Translations under genes and position numbers: made by a program
The notes under the pieces: generated by a model
Databases searched by the model: none
What the model saw: only the letters and a program-made list of their open reading frames with translations
What the model was told of the DNA's origin: nothing
Part shown: one piece after another, positions 21,054-33,216 of the stretch
Layout of the letters: every line of letters starts with the position of its first letter
Numbering within the stretch: the stretch's first letter is position 1
Assembly: GCA_021234535.1 (NCBI GenBank)
Contig: CM037840.1
Span: 16,757,415 to 16,821,414, forward strand
DNA from: Stichopus chloronotus
Lineage: Eukaryota; Echinodermata; Holothuroidea; Aspidochirotida; Stichopodidae
DNA: 64,000 nt
Direction of reading: 5' to 3'

Positions 21054-23170
21054 TTGCAAGAAAGAAACAATCAGCAATCAGCATCTCATTTTTGTGCTAC
21101 AGTATTTTATACCGAGGTCAACTTTGATGGAAACATACTGGGCTTGGAACAGTGCAAGCGTGGGACAATGAAATTGATTCAAGGTCAAGTCATGTTTAGA
21201 GTAATTGTGACCATAGCTAGGCTTGGTGAATCTGACATGAAAGTACCACTGTCGCTCAAATCAGGAACAGCAGTTGCAGATAGAGAAGCTTGTTTAATGC
21301 TTATCAATATGACAGATGCTGGTTCCAGCTGTGAAATGTTGGATGGAGAGCACGAGGACTTGTGTAATGAGATGTCAGCTGACAATATTCATGAAGAAAA
21401 ATGCAACAGGGAAATTTCAGGCAAAAAGGATGTAGGTAGTTTGGTGGGTCGTGAAATGCTAAATGATTACACCTACAGTACGTCAGAAAGTGATGATGAT
21501 GATCCATTATACTGTCCGAGCGCAGGTAGTGATTCAACCTTAAGCGACAGCATTGACTGTTCCCAGATCAGCCTCTAAGCAGTCTCCAATTGAGGAACCT
21601 GCAGCTGCAACTAATTGTAATACCACTACCAAAGGTGCAGGACATGTATCTACATCGCTTCGCAATAAGCCATCAAGAAAATCTCAATCATTCTCCTCGA
21701 AGCAAGCCTCAACATCTGATGGTAACATTGATGCAAAAGAAAGTGCCGTTACTAATGCAGAACGACCGAGAATGGCGACCGAGAAGCCATACAAAAAGTC
21801 ATACAGGTTCTGCATATTCTGCAACAGCATGAAATCAAAGCTGGCCGAACATATCACAAGCCAGTACAGTAATAGATAGGGCGACAGCAGTTCTTACACT
21901 ACAAAGGAAGAAGCGATTGGAGGCATTAGATGTCTTTACGAAGGAAGGAATCCTGAAAGTTAATAAGGAGCAGGCAAAGCTTGATCAACCGTCCTACCAA
22001 AGAGAGAAGATGGGTACATGTACCAATACCCTAGTGATGTGCAACATATGTTCAAGGTTTTATTCAAAGCGCTACATTAAGAGACACCAATATCTGTCAA
22101 AAAGACAGTGTCAGTACCTGTGAGCTTGTTACAATATGATGATCAGTACAATGACAATTTTATGAAGGATGTTCTGAACAAATTTCGAATGGATGAAGTT
22201 GGTACACTGTGCACTAAAGATTCTATGCTTTGAAAATTGGTGAACGCTTATTTGAGAAATTTTAAAGACTGTAGAGTCAATGGGGGAGCTTTCTTCAAAA
22301 CAAAGCAATGTTGCTCATCTTTTTCAAACAAAGAATTTCAGGCATTTTGAAGAAGGAATTACTACAGATGGTTCCTCACGCACTGCAGCAGGCGCCAGTA
22401 TTAAAGCAGGACTGAAGTTTGGACAGTACTATCTGCTAAAATCAGCAGCCCAGAATTTGAAAGCAACTCCTACCTTGAAGATGAAGACAATCTTGCAGAA
22501 AACACTGATAAAGCTCAATCAGAGCTTTTTGTTCGGTGATGCAAGGTACAAGATTTATCAACAGAGACAGGTCAGGTTGAGGAGGCCCGCCGAAGCATTG
22601 CCCCGGGAAAGTGACGTTAAGCTCCTCGGGGATCATACAGTTAGGAGAGTGAAAGAAATCGTCAGTGATGAACTTGGGGTGATCTGGTTGTGTGTCGAGA
22701 CTCTATTTACTGCACGCAGAGGAGAACCATGCAGACTTCTGCTCAGTGAATGGAAAGATGCAGAGAATGATGCAATGATTAAAATTGGATACCGGAGTGG
22801 CATGAAACACCTGGTTCCTTTTCTGTTTCCATTGGATACTCTCCTGTTACTGAATCTGCAAACCACACTTCTGGTTGGCATACTGTAAATAACATTTGTG
22901 AGCAGATCAGCTTGAATAACAGAGGAACGCTTACTGCCACAAAAAGTCGCTCTGATGGATGTGCCTGGGTATGCACGGCACTTTACATACAAACATCTTG
23001 GCCACTCAGAGGAGACACCTCTAACGCTGGAGGAACTGACAGTAGTCGGAAAGAAGACTTCAAACCATCGATGAAGGTGAGCTAGACACATCCTTTGAAT
23101 ATTCTCAAGTCAAACTTGAGCACTCCTGCTACCATACATTCCTAAGGACTATGCTACACATGCACGTGAT
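21054..23170 (+). pseudogene. Zinc-finger plus tyrosine-recombinase-like protein, decayed
   Basis: In order: an acidic segment (STSESDDDDPLYCPSAGSD, about 21475); FCIFCNSMKSKLAEHI (zinc-finger-like, about 21810); ATAVLTLQRKKRLEALDVF; VMCNICSRFYSKRYIKRHQ with a final Cys (second finger, about 22040); FMKDVLNKFRMDEVGTLC; VAHLFQTKNF, KAGLKFGQYYLLKSAAQ, ALPRESDVKLLGDH (about 22290-22640); TLFTARRGEPCRLLLSEW; HTSGWHTVNNICEQI; and TYKHLGHSEETPL (about 22995). The last blocks have the Arg and His/Gly-His-Ser pattern of the DNA breaking-rejoining fold, but the usual Tyr a few residues after GHS is absent. At least five frame changes. Related genes are common in marine invertebrates and may descend from Crypton-type elements; that link is inference. 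Confidence 0.6.
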
Positions 23171-25410
23171 ATAGTTTTTCGCCTTGAGAGGCTGCCCAAA
23201 TATTGTACTATTTTCATTCTTCCTTAATCTATTGTGCAATTTTGTCATTTGCAATAATTCCTTCATCTCCTGATTCACTTTTCTAGGTGATATCACCTCT
23301 TGCAGTGCAGATGCAGCTGTTTTGCCTCAATCCTTCACAGATTGTAAGTACATATGGAGTTTGAGATTTTGCAAAAGAATGTTTAAATTCTTATTCCTCA
23401 TGATGAAGTGTGATAACCAAGGCAGTAACTCTTAAGGGATGTGAATCGTGCATTGGCTGATTTCTGGAGTCATTAAAACTCTTTACACTCCTCCCATACC
23501 ATGCTGCACAGGATTAAAATTAACAATACAGTTCCTATAGAAACATGAATTTATACCCTGGCTGTAAAATGTTTCTAGAAGGGGGAAATGAGAGCATGAA
23601 GTCGGTGATTGTACATATTATTATTTGTTTCACTTTGTAGCCAAAGAATGTAGTGCTGATGAAGATTTCCAGAAGAATGCGATGAACCAGCACTGGAAAT
23701 TGGCAAAGGTATTATTGCTGCATTAGCAATTACATTTTTGCAATTAATCATAACATAAATTTTATTCCTGCATGGCATGGTCACTTCATGAACATTGCCA
23801 GAAAGGCTGCTGACTTTATTCTTCAACTCCAGAATTCTCCCTGTTCACTGACCTTTCCTAAATTTAATGTTTGATTCCAGCGGTTCAGGGAATAAAATGT
23901 GATGATACTTGATACATGCATGTGTGTGTTGCTGAAGCTTATTAGCATTATATCTCAAGAAGGAACGTTGCTTAGATTGTTTTTGATGGAGGTCATATCA
24001 GTCGCTATAACCTCCCTGGAGTGACTAAATGCCTTTCAACTTTGGCCTGATATAGTTTGTGTGATTCAGTATTGCAATGCCTCTTTAGGGAATTGAGCAT
24101 TTCCAGCAAATCAGTTTGTACTACAGCTGAATCAATTAGTAGTTCATCAACAAACTATTTTACCAACACAGATGTTTTATAATCATGATACTCTCTACAC
24201 TAGTGTGTGTTATCAGTCAAGAGTTTGTTTAAAGAAATCACCTTTAACAGGCATATTTACTAATACTTCGATAAATGGTGGTAGTGTAGTGTTGGATAAA
24301 GTGACCCCACTTCTTTTCATAGACTCTTCATATGCTGCATTGATAAGTATATATCCCTGTACGTAGGAGATAGTATATATGTCGTTATGTAAGGGTCAGT
24401 ATTAAGATTATGTTGCTGTTGCTCTGGATCTTGATGAAATCTCACTTATTTATTAGTGTATGTGTATTTATTAGTGTATCTGCAATACCTAATTATATCT
24501 CAATATCTAGAGGGGATCAAGCCTCGAATAGATCATATTAAGTTACATCAGATTGAAAGTATCTAGAAATTTCTGCTTCCGTGGGTGAGGTAACATTCAT
24601 TTTGGGTCAACCAGGGACTACCTGTTTAGCGCTGAAAGCATTTTACAGTATCTCAACATGAGAAATGTGACAAACCTTGTAAATTTGGTGATCTACATTC
24701 AGTAAATATAAGACAGCCAATATAGTGATTTTGCTGGAGGACAAAGGTCAATTGTCAAATCTGAACTGAAATATCTCTGGGAGGTTGCGAAGAAAGATTT
24801 TGTTTGGTATCCACGTACACCACATTGACCATGCAGCTTGTAAGTATGTGGTCAGTATCTCAAACTGAAAGACCTGTGTAATATTGTAAAATGACCTGTT
24901 GATTGGAACACCATCATGAACATATCTCAATATGTTGTCAGAAAATTAAAACAATGCAGTATCTCAAGTTGAACATTTTCCATTTGAGAATCTTCCAAGT
25001 GCTTCATATCGAAGGTTAAATGTGATCATGGAACAACTTCCACGTCAGGTTTGATCCAAACAATTCTTCATTACACCCCATGCACTTGGGCGATCTGGCC
25101 TTATTTGGGTTTCCGTAATTGCTTTTGTGAGGCAAGTGAGACGATAAGTATTAATCTGTTACCTATGGCAGCTCAATTTACACCTTAATAATTCATCACA
25201 GATCAAAGTAGTGCAGGTATCAATTGTAGCATACATAAAATATGGTCACCCCATTATATAATGAAGTATAAGTGGAGATTGCAAGCTTTCAATATCAATA
25301 TTGTGTGCTTTTATATGTGCCAAACCTTTCTCATATTAGATGTTGCCATTTTTTTATAAGAGTAGCAAGAAATGTAAAGCCTATACATTGTTTACTACTT
25401 GCTTTTTCAG
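23171..25410. other. Probable intron or spacer, mostly featureless
   Basis: A possible short exon lies at about 23641-23709 (after TTTGTAG; frame with DEDFQKNAMNQHWKLAK, then GTATT). Otherwise AT-rich with no motif. If the recombinase-like gene had a Myb/SANT exon here it is not visible. Confidence 0.35.
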
Positions 25411-25547
25411 GTCAGAAAGAAGTGCTTGCTTTCCTTGAAATACACCCCGAAATAAAACATGACTGGCAAACAGTACACAATAAGGTCATGAATAAGGTGC
25501 GAAAGGCAAAGCAGAGGGCCAGTGACAGGGAAGAAGAATGTCAGTGA
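25411..25547 (+). CDS. Terminal exon of the zinc-finger/recombinase-like family
   Basis: After ACTTGCTTTTTCAG the frame reads (G)QKEVLAFLEIHPEIKHDW and VHNKVMNKVRKAKQRASD, ending at TGA 25545-25547. The pattern of Leu, HPE...W and V-x-N/K-x-V followed by a basic tail is that of the C-terminus after the Myb/SANT-like segment in this family. Same strand as the 21-23 kb relic, so probably its last exon. Uninterrupted. Confidence 0.45.
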
Positions 25548-27512
25548 ATCAGTTCGTACACCAGTAACTGCTTATATATTCAAATCCATGGATTCAGAAC
25601 TTCATGTTTTCCCAACACTATGCTCTCGAATTAAAATATAGATAGTTAAGTTGTAATTAAATGTTACCTGTCTTCTTGGACAGTTTCCTTCAATCATCCT
25701 TTGAGTTGGGTTCTCATCTTACATACCCAGTATGTGTTTACAAACTATCTTGCTTTGTTCAATCCTTCATGCAAATTTGACATTTCTTACCTGTGACCAG
25801 AGATTTTGGGTTAGTTGTTTTAATATAAGTAACACATATACCCATCCTCTGTGCATTGGTAATTGTTAACTGATAAGTCTTTTCTAGCCTGTACAGTACA
25901 TGGATCTGTAAAAGGACATATCCAGCGAGGTCATTGTCACATTGTTCAGGCATGAGCTTCTGCACCACTGGTGCGCTAATTGCTTTTGATATTCAACTGG
26001 TGGTTAAGAGGCCTCCATTCGTCTAGAAAGTTTCACTTCCTGGACAGTATGGTTATATAAAGGCTGCTACTCTTAGGGGGTTCCCCCTACCAAATGACAT
26101 TGTATCCCCTTGTTGGGAGTAGAGGAAAAACTATGGGGGGGAAAGGGCAATTATTTCGGGGATTGTAGTAAGATCAACAGTCACTTTTTACTAAAAAAAA
26201 TAGGATTTACTCCGGTAACTAGGCACTACTATAACTTCTCTCAGGCACTGTAGGATTTCATTATCTACTATTTCCTTGTAGTAATGCAATTCTATGCTAT
26301 TTGCATGGTCACAATAGGTATAGAGTGACTACAGTTATATGGAGGGTCCTTTCATTGTTTTGTACTTTCCATAGGCTAATGTATGCTGGCATGGTGGGCC
26401 TTGCATGGCTATCATGAAAGAAATTTACCATTAGCTGTTGCTTAAAAAAAAATTGCAGCAGAGGTTATACATAGGTCAATAAATGGCCAAGTATCAGGTC
26501 TATTAACTAGGGGCTGTGCTCTAATAACCCCAAAGTTAAGACCCCATCCAAGCATGTGAAGCTGTCCAGCAGAGTTGCCAGAATAGTTTGATTTAAATCA
26601 AGCCGATTAAAATCACAATTTCAAATCATGATTTCAAAAATCCTGATTAAAATGGATTTATTTGACTTAAATCGACTGATCTCGATCACATTCTTGGTCA
26701 TTATGTGTATACACGCGCATTTAGAGATTCATGCTAGTTGCTTCACTGGTCTCATATTATTGCAGAAGACCATAATGGGATGTACACATAATGGTCTCGA
26801 CATTCTGCTCTCAAGGTCTTCCAAGGTCTCAGACCCTTGTGGTCTTGGAAATTCCTCAGGTCTTGCTTGGAGATGAACAAAATTTGTCTTTTTTGATGTA
26901 CTAATTGTGTCCAGCACTTTTCAGATGTGTACCTCTTATCTGATCGCTGAATGCACAGGAATGAGCATGGCCAGAGAGAGACAACAAACTAAATAAGTGC
27001 ACTGGGCCAGAAAGTTGTTCTTCCCTGATCTACTATTGGCCAGTTGGTGAAGCCTGGTTAATGGGCATTTCCTCTCTTATGCATGAATGTTGGGATTGAG
27101 TATTACTTGTTTATTGCAGTTGAGGATTTTGCTACCCCAAGATGGGCAATTTATGAAACGATACAAAATTGTCCTCCTATAGATTGTATGGTACTAAGTT
27201 GTGTCACATTACTTCTATAGGGTGATGATACCTGTTGGGTATTCAGGACCGGAATTGGGTGCCGTGGTTGTATAAAATCATTCTTTTCTGTCATATCTTA
27301 TGTCGCAAACCTAAAAAGATGTCACATGAGCACCATGGTAGTGGCAGGAAGCAAAAGGGCTTGCTCTATACTCAGTTGGGTATAAAACAAGCAAAAAGTA
27401 CTTGTTAGTCTGGTATGATTGGGCTTGAAAATCAATCAGGAAACCAGCATGGTTACAACCTTCGATTTTATAAACAGCAAATAAACAGAAAAATGCAGTA
27501 AAACACCAATAC
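25548..27512. other. No recognised gene
   Basis: AT-rich. Near 26590-26670 there is a cluster of TTTAAATC / GATTTAAA-like words, and near 26790-26860 a run of GGTCTT words. Short frames lack motifs. No downstream exon of the DUF7869-like gene was identified here. Confidence 0.4.
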
Positions 27513-27742
27513 CTTGAGACAAATTAGCCCACTGTTACTTTCGCTGTCCACAGGTTGCCAGCTATCAGATACCCATCGCCGATAATGCATTACCGTTGCA
27601 CCTCCTACTTTGTGAAATTGAAACCAGAGTGGTTTCGAGTGGTTCCCACCTGCAATGTGTGGTTTCTTCACATTCAGAACAGATGTAACCGGTTGCACTG
27701 AAATTGATGGGGTGTAGCTATCCCTACTCTTTTCATCAAAAT
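27513..27742 (-). CDS. DUF7869-like gene, downstream exon
   Basis: A 230 bp exon on the minus strand: acceptor TTTTCACAG before 27742, donor CAAG|GTATTGG after 27513. It reads FDEKSRDSYTPSISV, HIAGGNHSKPLWFQFHK, MHYRRWVSDSWQP, all in one frame. The exon starts with two bases that complete the codon left by the exon at 27918. The H...F.F and W.P pattern is that following the HTHE motif in DUF7869-type proteins. Open, no stop, and correct borders. Confidence 0.6.
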
Positions 27743-27917
27743 CTGTGAAAACATTTGAAAACAGAATGCTACATATATGTGCTTAGAGTTAAATGTACTG
27801 ATTCTGATTGATGTTTGAAGAATAAATATATTATCTTCTTTTTCATTTAACATGATGTGAAATTGTCACTGGAATATTCATTTGTTCACTTCTTAAGGGA
27901 AAATTTAAATCATGAAC

Positions 27918-28023
27918 CTTGCAGGGTGTACATGTTGCTCCTTTTCACAGCAGCAGCGATGCATGAGAACATCTGGTCAACACCCTCATGGGTATGACCG
28001 ACCGGCAAGAAGTGTACTGTTAC
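27918..28023 (-). CDS. DUF7869-like gene, exon with the LPVGHTHE motif
   Basis: A 106 bp exon on the minus strand between TTGCTACAG and CAAG|GTTCATG. It reads VTVHFLPVGHTHEGVDQMFS and AAAVKRSNMYTL. The block LPVGHTHE-x-(V/I)DQ-x-FS is the hallmark of the DUF7869 family, which is widespread in animal genomes and often multicopy; its biochemical role is unknown to me. Splicing to 27742 is in phase across a 175 bp intron. No upstream exon (the usual LDN...REN block) was found up to 29 kb. Confidence 0.7.
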
Positions 28024-28910
28024 CTGTAGCAAATCAAAACATAACACCTCCTTGAAGGTTCAACCAATGGCAAGGTGCAGATCAACAGTAATGATAAAAC
28101 CGTACACTCGTACTTGTAATAGCAACTTCATATTTCACATACATTCCTAACATTAATGTACTGTCCAAAAAAAAAAAGAAGAAAATTCACACTAAGGCTG
28201 AATTCCACCCTCCTCGAAAGGTTATATGGAAAGGGGGAGGGGAGTTACAGTAATTGACTTTTACAAAGCATGGGAAGAAATTCTGGGAGCGCTTGAACCT
28301 TCAATGAAGATGTGACAAAGCGACAAGTTGCTGCAGTATTGAAGCTCATACATCACATCTCACAGAAAGCTCAGCAATGACAATTCAAGCAGAAAGGTGC
28401 ACTCGTGACAAGCCAAATCACACTTACACACAACATACATTAAAGGCTGAAACAACAATTACATTTGTCAACCTTTAAGATGGTCACCAATTCAGATTTC
28501 ATTTGGTGCTTTAAGAGCCTGTCATGCTCTTCCAGTTGCTGTTATGCACTGCAAAAATTACTAGTGCCCTGCAGCCAAAGTGACCTTAAAAACCTCCTGA
28601 ACTGCTTATTTTGACATCAGTTCTTGCCCTCTCAATTTCCAACTATGCTCTCCTCAAACTAAACCATCTTACATTTTAGCTTCCGCAAATTCACTGCTTA
28701 TTTAGTACGTGGTAAAACTGAAATTAATTTATGCCTCTTTTGCTTACACAATTAAAGACTTTATGCCTCTTCCCTTTGCCTTGATGTCCTAGCAAATTCC
28801 TCTCAAACAAAGGCCTTTCTGACCTTTCCCTTAAAATTTGCCACGAAATTTGTTAAGCCGATGAAAATGTTTAGCAGTAGTCAGTGCGGTTAAATAAAAA
28901 AAACACATGC
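28024..28910. other. Probable intron, no exon recognised
   Basis: AT-rich with a purine run near 28168-28185. I looked on the minus strand for the upstream block of the DUF7869-like gene and did not find it. Confidence 0.4.
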
Positions 28911-28914
28911 TATT

Positions 28915-29185
28915 TTGCATGGGCCATCTGGGAATACCCACATGGGACCCTTATGGGCTGAATATGGGAAACCCTACAAGAATGACATGGGCTGACCCAT
29001 ATGGGTCCCAAATGGGCACCATCTGGGCCAGTGCATATGGGCATAATATGGGCTGATCCATGTGGGTGTAACGTGGGATTACACTGAGCTGTCCCATATG
29101 GGGGCTCACCCATTTGGGTTTCATATGGGGTAAACATGGGGTACCCCATATGGGTATCATATTAAAATAACCTGGGCACACCCAT
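28915..29185. repeat. Field of CCCATATGGG-type palindromes
   Basis: About 20 occurrences of (C)CCATATGGG, CATATGGG, CCCATNTGGG and ATGGGC variants are packed in 270 bp at irregular distances of 10-25 bp. The core is a perfect 10 bp palindrome with an NdeI-like CATATG centre. Both strands show the same word, so any open frames here (Met-Gly-Pro-Tyr-rich peptides) are by-products. Confidence 0.75.
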
Positions 29186-31029
29186 ATAAGTCTTGTGTGG
29201 CCCAGCTCATATATTTCAAAAATAGTTCAATCAGTTTCAAAAATGACAATCACTTGGCAATTAAAGCTAGGCCCAGATGTTGTTATATTCCTTTAGCCCT
29301 ACATTCACAGGCCTTCAGCTCCTTATCAAATTGATCATATCGATCACCTTCAATTCTTACATCTCCTGTGCACATGATCATCTAAATCCCATATACAGGC
29401 CCTCATCCTGTATTAATTCCAACAGTCACCCCCTCCCTTTGATCTCTCCCTTACGCCCCCGTACCGCTGTAGCTTACCTCCCTCTTTCCCGTCACCCACC
29501 CATTTATGCCCCGACCATGTGGATCTAGTAGTACACATGTGCCGTACACAGCCCTGCCTCCTCCAATTAACTTCAAACTCAACACAATAATGTCTGTGTA
29601 CTCCAGGAATGTACTACCCGATATGAAGCTCCATGCCCGTACTATGTGTTTAAATGGATCCAATTTTCCCTTTTGTAAGAACGTAACAGCAAGAGCTTGC
29701 CATGGCAACATAACTGGACAAATTATCCCTTATCTGAAGAACAAAGAATCAGTCGATGATAATATGCAAATTCTAACAGCCCGCCAATTTCAAAGAAATC
29801 GTGACTCATAAAATGCGGTTAGCTGTTACTCAATATATGCAGTACGTACAGTGCTAGTGTTAGCATCTGTAGGCTACATGTATGTACCATTGTGCATAGA
29901 CTTGCTCACACAGTATATCACGTATTATTCGATGCATGGTTTGCCGTTACATCTCACCGTGAGGCAACTTTACCAACGTCATTGTTATCATCGCGTCAAT
30001 TTTGAATGAGAAGAATCATCCACGAATTATAGGTAAGTCCGCCTTACGTACAGATGTGGACTGGAGCAAATACTGCAAGTTTAAACTACAGTACTACAAT
30101 TTCAGCAAGAAAAGCAAGAAATCACTTACAAGTGTGAACCAAGTGGAGCCCGAGGTAAGCTCTGACATTCTTCTTTAAAATCTAACTATTAGGAATTGTG
30201 TAATTGATATAAATCACCCAATGTAATTCCGGTAGCAAAGGTCGCAATGGCGAATAAAAAAAAAAAAAAACCCGGGACTACGAATATCTTCAACAAAACT
30301 GCTGCATGTTACCGCCAACCTATCTATGATAGACAAAGATATAGACGACTAGATTTTCTGTAAATAGGGAAACTGAATATGACCTAGTCTCAGCTTACCA
30401 GTATAGCAAAACTGGACCCACCAATTTGAAATCTAAAAAGAAATTTTAAAAAAGTATAAATATTATAAAAATATATAAAAAGGATGGACTTTCTAAAAAG
30501 AGGGGATGCGGGGTGTTATTATTTGTCGTTCAAAATGGCCGTCTGTTTCTGTTTCCGTCACTATTGTAGCCCCATATAGGAATAAAAAATCTGAAAGTTT
30601 TGAAACAATCGTGACGACTAAGGTTGATTTCGTTTGCTCAAGAAATTTGGAGAACCTGATATATTTGGTACGTTAACTTATTATTTGAAAATATCCTTCG
30701 AAAATGTGAAACCACAGGAAGCAATTTCCAAAATTAAAAACAAAACAGATGCTTCGGCAAATAAAGAATGCGGGCGGGGATGATCAACTCTCTCCCTTTT
30801 TTTACACGGCCTAACAACACGATTGAGAAAACTGGCGCATGAAGTTATCTGTGAAGGCATCAACACAAAACCAATGTAGAAGTTCCATTGACTTCAGTAC
30901 AGGCGATAGCGTTTGTTCTTTTCACACACAAAACATGTATTGACCGTATCGCGAGTTGGGATTGGTTGGAAAACATGGAACCAATCACGATGGTTGTTAC
31001 ATAAAGACTTTCTGTTGGTGAGCTACATG
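29186..31029. other. No recognised gene
   Basis: A pyrimidine-rich stretch lies at 29400-29520, overlapping frames at 29451-29811 lack motifs, and an A run lies near 30255-30270 followed by CCCGGG. Confidence 0.4.
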
Positions 31030-31850
31030 TTCAGTTCAGGTCAGCAGGCTTTTATTTCAATCTCTTGAAAATCTCCCGAGTTATAAAACACAAAATATCA
31101 GAGCTTGGTGAGGAGAGCACATTACTCTATAAACTAAGCAAAGTACAATTTTCATGGACTATTGTTCCTGCGAGACTTGGGAAGAGGCTAGAAAGGTTCC
31201 CATGTGAAAAAAACACGAGAGGCCCTTCTCCCATTTACAACAATAAGGCTTAATCCAGTGCCAGATTCACTGAAAACCTTTTGTAGAAGGGACGGGCAGG
31301 ATCCAATCTCAAGGCATCGGGATGCTGCCATTTTCAGAGGGCTTAATGAGACGGTCGGTGTGGTCGCCATGGAAGACCCAAAAGATATAGATATTGCAAA
31401 GCTGAACACGTACTACTGTGATGTTTGCGGATTTGCTCTTGCAATTCTCACCATGTCAAAGGTTTGCAGAGAATTAATTTTTTTTTTCTCGAATTATTTG
31501 GTGTTTGTGTGTGTACCAGAAATCTCAAGTGCCATTTACGCAATAGCTAGTACAAAAGTGTGTTTCCTTTTTATTATGATGTTGATGTCTGATGAGAAAA
31601 TAATATTATTGCATAAAATTATTGCATAATTTAGGATAAACTTCCTAAAAGCTGTACTCTTTATTTTCTTTTTTCAGGACTTGAATGAAAATGATGTTGT
31701 AGCGTTCACATGTTGTTGCCTCTAAATGGCCCCTTGGCCGTGGAGTCTAAGATTTCTATGGCACTGGAGATGACAGGCCACTATGGAGCGACACAGGATG
31801 TGTTTTACCATACAATTGGAGCTACAACTGATAAGCAATGTTAGTATCTT
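31030..31850 (+). CDS. Unidentified protein fragment in two exon-like pieces
   Basis: Piece 1: one frame (about 31065-31220) reads KISELGEESTLLYKLSKVQF, TIVPARLGKRLE; the next frame continues ALLPFTTIRLNPVPDSLK, DPISRHRDAAIFRGLNE, DIDIAKLNTYYCDVCGFA, up to TCAAAG|GTTTGC at about 31461. Piece 2 starts after TTTTCTTTTTTCAG (31679): DLNENDVVAF, then in another frame LPLNGPLAVESKISMALEM, GHYGATQDVFYHTIGATTD, ending CAAT|GTTAGT near 31848. The composition is protein-like rather than random, but each piece has a one-base frame change. I do not recognise the family. It could be a decaying host gene or transposase. Confidence 0.35.
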
Positions 31851-33215
31851 ATTCCTTTTCTTTATAAGAGTTTTTTGGCATAGGAGCTGAAGGTCTTAAA
31901 TGAACAATGAATTCAAAAGTTTTGCAGAGAAATGTAAACATCAGGATTTCACACTATCAAGCCTGGAGCTGTTTTAGAAGATCTGTGTTGCAGTAGTTAT
32001 ATTTGTACCCTGTATATTGAGGGTGATTCCTGAACAACTCAGCAACTGTAAAGAGGTTTACTGTACAAGTCGAGTGTGGATTCATTCAATGATATAAAAT
32101 CTTTTGTTTCTCATAGCCAATATTTCTAAAAGGAAAAGTGAGTGAATATTTTTTGTCATGGCAAGTTACCACTTGCTGTGGGTTATTCGTTGAATGTGAA
32201 ATCTTTTGTATCCATGCATAGCACATGCTCTAACATTGTTTCTCATTACCATTATTTCTTACAGCAAAAGAGAAAAATGTCAGTAATAACTTATCCGCCA
32301 TGGCTGTGGCAAGCACGATCCCAAATGGTTTGGATACCTGTTGGTGGATCAGGAAATGTACTTTGTATTCGGGATGGCAAAGATCCAGGGCTAATGAAAT
32401 ACCCAGGAGCATAGCCAAGGAAAGAAGGGCGAATAGGGCGACCCTGCTTGATCTCATTCTCGCTTTTTTCCCGCGATATCACTAAATAGTAATTCCCTCA
32501 ATTTATGTGGCAGGCCTAACAAGACGGGTGGAATGCAGGGTAAGGAGCATGTATGTATGCATGTAAAACACCTAGGAAGGGCCGTTTTCTACCATCTGAG
32601 TGGTTTGTAGAGCCAAACGTTTCTTTGCATGCTCATCTCGGCATTGCATCAGTTTTCACAGACTAATTGTTTTCTTAGTCAGAGAAATTGTAGACATGGG
32701 ATCTATATTTCAAGGCTGGGTTCATGCAACTGAAAAGACTAGGGAAGGGCTTTTTCCGGCCATCTGGGGTTTTGTACAACTCAAAATCTTCTTCAGCGCT
32801 CCGCGCCAACCGATGGTGGCTTAAATAGTCTTTACGAGTTCGTAACCCCCCCCCCTTGACATATTCCTAGCTAGCTTGTGTCAAATTGTCCACCACTCAA
32901 GGTCTTTTGTAGTCCGGTAAATTGCTCCAGATTGCGGTAAACCTGCAGATTTCAAAATTCGCGGGAAAATGTCCCCGGACCCCTAGCAACTGCATGCTTC
33001 CAGCAGCCCCAGCAGCTTCCGTATTTGGAAAAAGGTCCACATCCACAACCAAAGTTTTTTGACTGGAGCAAAGATCACTAAGGCCTAGGCCTAATACTGA
33101 TATGAAAAAAGATCAGTTACTCCCAGTCCTAGTACGAAACCAGATATCTTGCAAAATATCACAATTTTCATTACAAGGAACTTTTATTTAAAAAAAAAAA
33201 AAGATGGAACAGACT
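31851..33215. other. No recognised gene
   Basis: AT-rich to about 32250. Frames around 32300-32480 on both strands have no motif. A and C runs lie near 32848 and 33190. Confidence 0.4.
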
Positions 33216-33216
33216 G

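Noticed and set aside
28910..29181. Minus-strand frames giving Met/Gly/Pro/Tyr-rich peptides
   Set aside because: They are translations of the CCCATATGGG repeat field and exist only because the palindrome lacks stops in these frames.
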